From NCBI GenBank assembly GCA_017860335.1, contig JAFNAU010000083.1, positions 1-7,934 of the forward strand: a stretch of DNA of 7,934 nt, in the 5' to 3' direction. The notes beneath the pieces are model-generated. The model saw nothing but the letters and a program-made list of their open reading frames with translations. It was not told the DNA's origin and did no database searches. Below are positions 7,665-7,934 of this stretch, in pieces. The position numbers and the translations under genes were made by a program. The first letter of the stretch is position 1. Every line of letters begins with the position of its first letter. The DNA is from Bacteroidota bacterium (GTDB lineage Bacteria > Bacteroidota > Bacteroidia > Bacteroidales > Paludibacteraceae).

Positions 7665-7704
7665 AAAAAAACTTCCTCGCCTGACCAGCAAGGAAGTTTT
7701 TTTT
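7665..7704. terminator. Strong intrinsic terminator, probably bidirectional
   Basis: AAAAAAACTTCCT (7665-7677) pairs perfectly over 13 bp with AGGAAGTTTTTTT (7691-7703). The 13-nt loop can form two further G-C pairs. T residues run to 7704 on the plus strand, and the A-run at 7665-7671 gives a T-run on the minus strand, so it can stop transcription from both sides. It ends the regulator transcript about 130 nt after the stop codon and may also serve the leftward gene at the right edge. Confidence 0.85.
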
Positions 7705-7718
7705 ATATTTTAATCTGA

Positions 7719-7749
7719 ATTTTGAAAAGGATTGATTTTTCAAAATCCT
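7719..7749. repeat. Overlapping, mutually exclusive hairpins
   Basis: ATTTTGAAAA (7719-7728) and TTTTCAAAAT (7737-7746) form a perfect 10-bp inverted repeat with an 8-nt spacer. AGGATT (7728-7733) can instead pair with AATCCT (7744-7749). On the minus strand the second hairpin lies just after the predicted end of the leftward gene and could act as a weak terminator; a protein-binding site is also possible. Confidence 0.4.
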
Positions 7750-7841
7750 CCTCCTGGTATGAGTTATCTGCACAGCGTAGTATTGACATTTTTATTTTTT
7801 ATAATAATATATTTTATTGTTTTATAAAACTAAGCCCCCCC

Positions 7842-7934
7842 CTATGTTGGAAAGATACTTAGTTGCATTTCTCGTTTGTAAGATTCATTCTTTTCCCTCC
7901 AGGTTTTTTCCGGGTCATTGAGGAAACTATATAA
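7842..7934 (-). CDS. Possible 3' end of an unidentified minus-strand gene (partial)
   Basis: Read leftward from 7934, one frame is open for 30 codons and ends in TAG at 7844-7842. The product contains NDPEKTWREKNESYKREM and ends in LSIFPT. The charged, Glu/Lys-rich composition looks like normal protein, whereas the other two minus-strand frames hit stops (one almost at once) and the plus-strand frames give Phe/Arg/His-rich peptides that look non-coding. The convergent layout, with a bidirectional terminator between this end and the regulator, is consistent with a gene here. The fragment is too short to recognise a family. Confidence 0.4.
   Translation of the reverse strand, partial: LYSFLNDPEKTWREKNESYKREMQLSIFPT

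Larger units (their letters stand above)
7539..7841. other. Gene-poor intergenic stretch of about 300 nt
   Basis: No credible gene is present. In order it holds a T-rich tract just after the regulator stop, repeat copy 2 (7555-7580), a 9-codon ATG frame (7594-7623, product MKKFENQSK, no support), a strong intrinsic terminator (7665-7704), a pair of overlapping hairpins (7719-7749), a degenerate repeat-like segment (7765-7780), a very AT-rich stretch (about 7781-7833) and an 8-nt C tract (7835-7842). It appears to separate the rightward genes from a leftward gene entering at the right edge. Confidence 0.6.

Noticed and set aside
7783..7805. TTGACA followed by TATAAT, resembling an E. coli sigma-70 promoter
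   Set aside because: The spacing is only about 11 nt instead of about 17, and Bacteroidota do not use this consensus; the stretch is simply AT-rich.
7844..7921. Plus-strand ATG frame of 25 codons at the right edge
   Set aside because: The peptide is rich in Phe, Arg and His and looks non-coding; the opposite strand in the same place gives a more protein-like sequence.
1..7934. Mobile element, CRISPR array, toxin-antitoxin or defence system
   Set aside because: No transposase, integrase, terminal repeats, regularly spaced repeats or small paired genes were found; all full-length genes have ordinary roles or known architectures.

Overview
The window looks like an ordinary chromosomal segment of a Bacteroidota bacterium, probably order Bacteroidales. 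A Paludibacter-like or related plant-polysaccharide degrader is possible, but that is inference. The evidence is the type IX secretion C-terminal domain on the first gene, the Bacteroidota-type class A penicillin-binding protein, the Bacteroidota-type GntR regulator, TAnnTTTG-type -7 promoter boxes, few Shine-Dalgarno sequences and AT-rich spacers.

Layout: (1) 1-729, 3' part of a secreted PL9-like pectate lyase with a type IX sorting domain. (2) 735-1868, hemW, only 5 nt downstream of it. (3) 1976-4255, a class A penicillin-binding protein with its own perfect -7 box at 1938-1945. (4) 4323-6344, a signal-peptide-bearing tetratricopeptide-repeat protein that probably starts at TTG. (5) 6345-6557, a spacer holding two hairpins and the promoter of the next gene. 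(6) 6558-7538, a GntR-type repressor with a LacI-like sensor domain. (7) 7539-7841, a gene-poor stretch with a second copy of a repeat also found at the repressor promoter, a strong intrinsic terminator, an ambiguous double hairpin and an 8-nt C tract. (8) 7842-7934, probably the last 30 codons of a minus-strand gene entering from the right.

All full genes read in the same direction. The pectate lyase and hemW are likely co-transcribed by position. The penicillin-binding protein, the TPR gene and the regulator each appear to have a promoter upstream. The genes do not form an obvious common pathway. Pectin degradation and sugar-responsive regulation share a carbohydrate theme, while hemW, peptidoglycan synthesis and the TPR protein are housekeeping functions.

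I found no convincing novel multi-gene system, mobile element, CRISPR array, rRNA or tRNA. The signal most worth following is a 26-nt repeat with a 5-nt period (CAGNA-like units). One copy lies just downstream of the regulator's -7 box and the other 16 nt after its stop codon.
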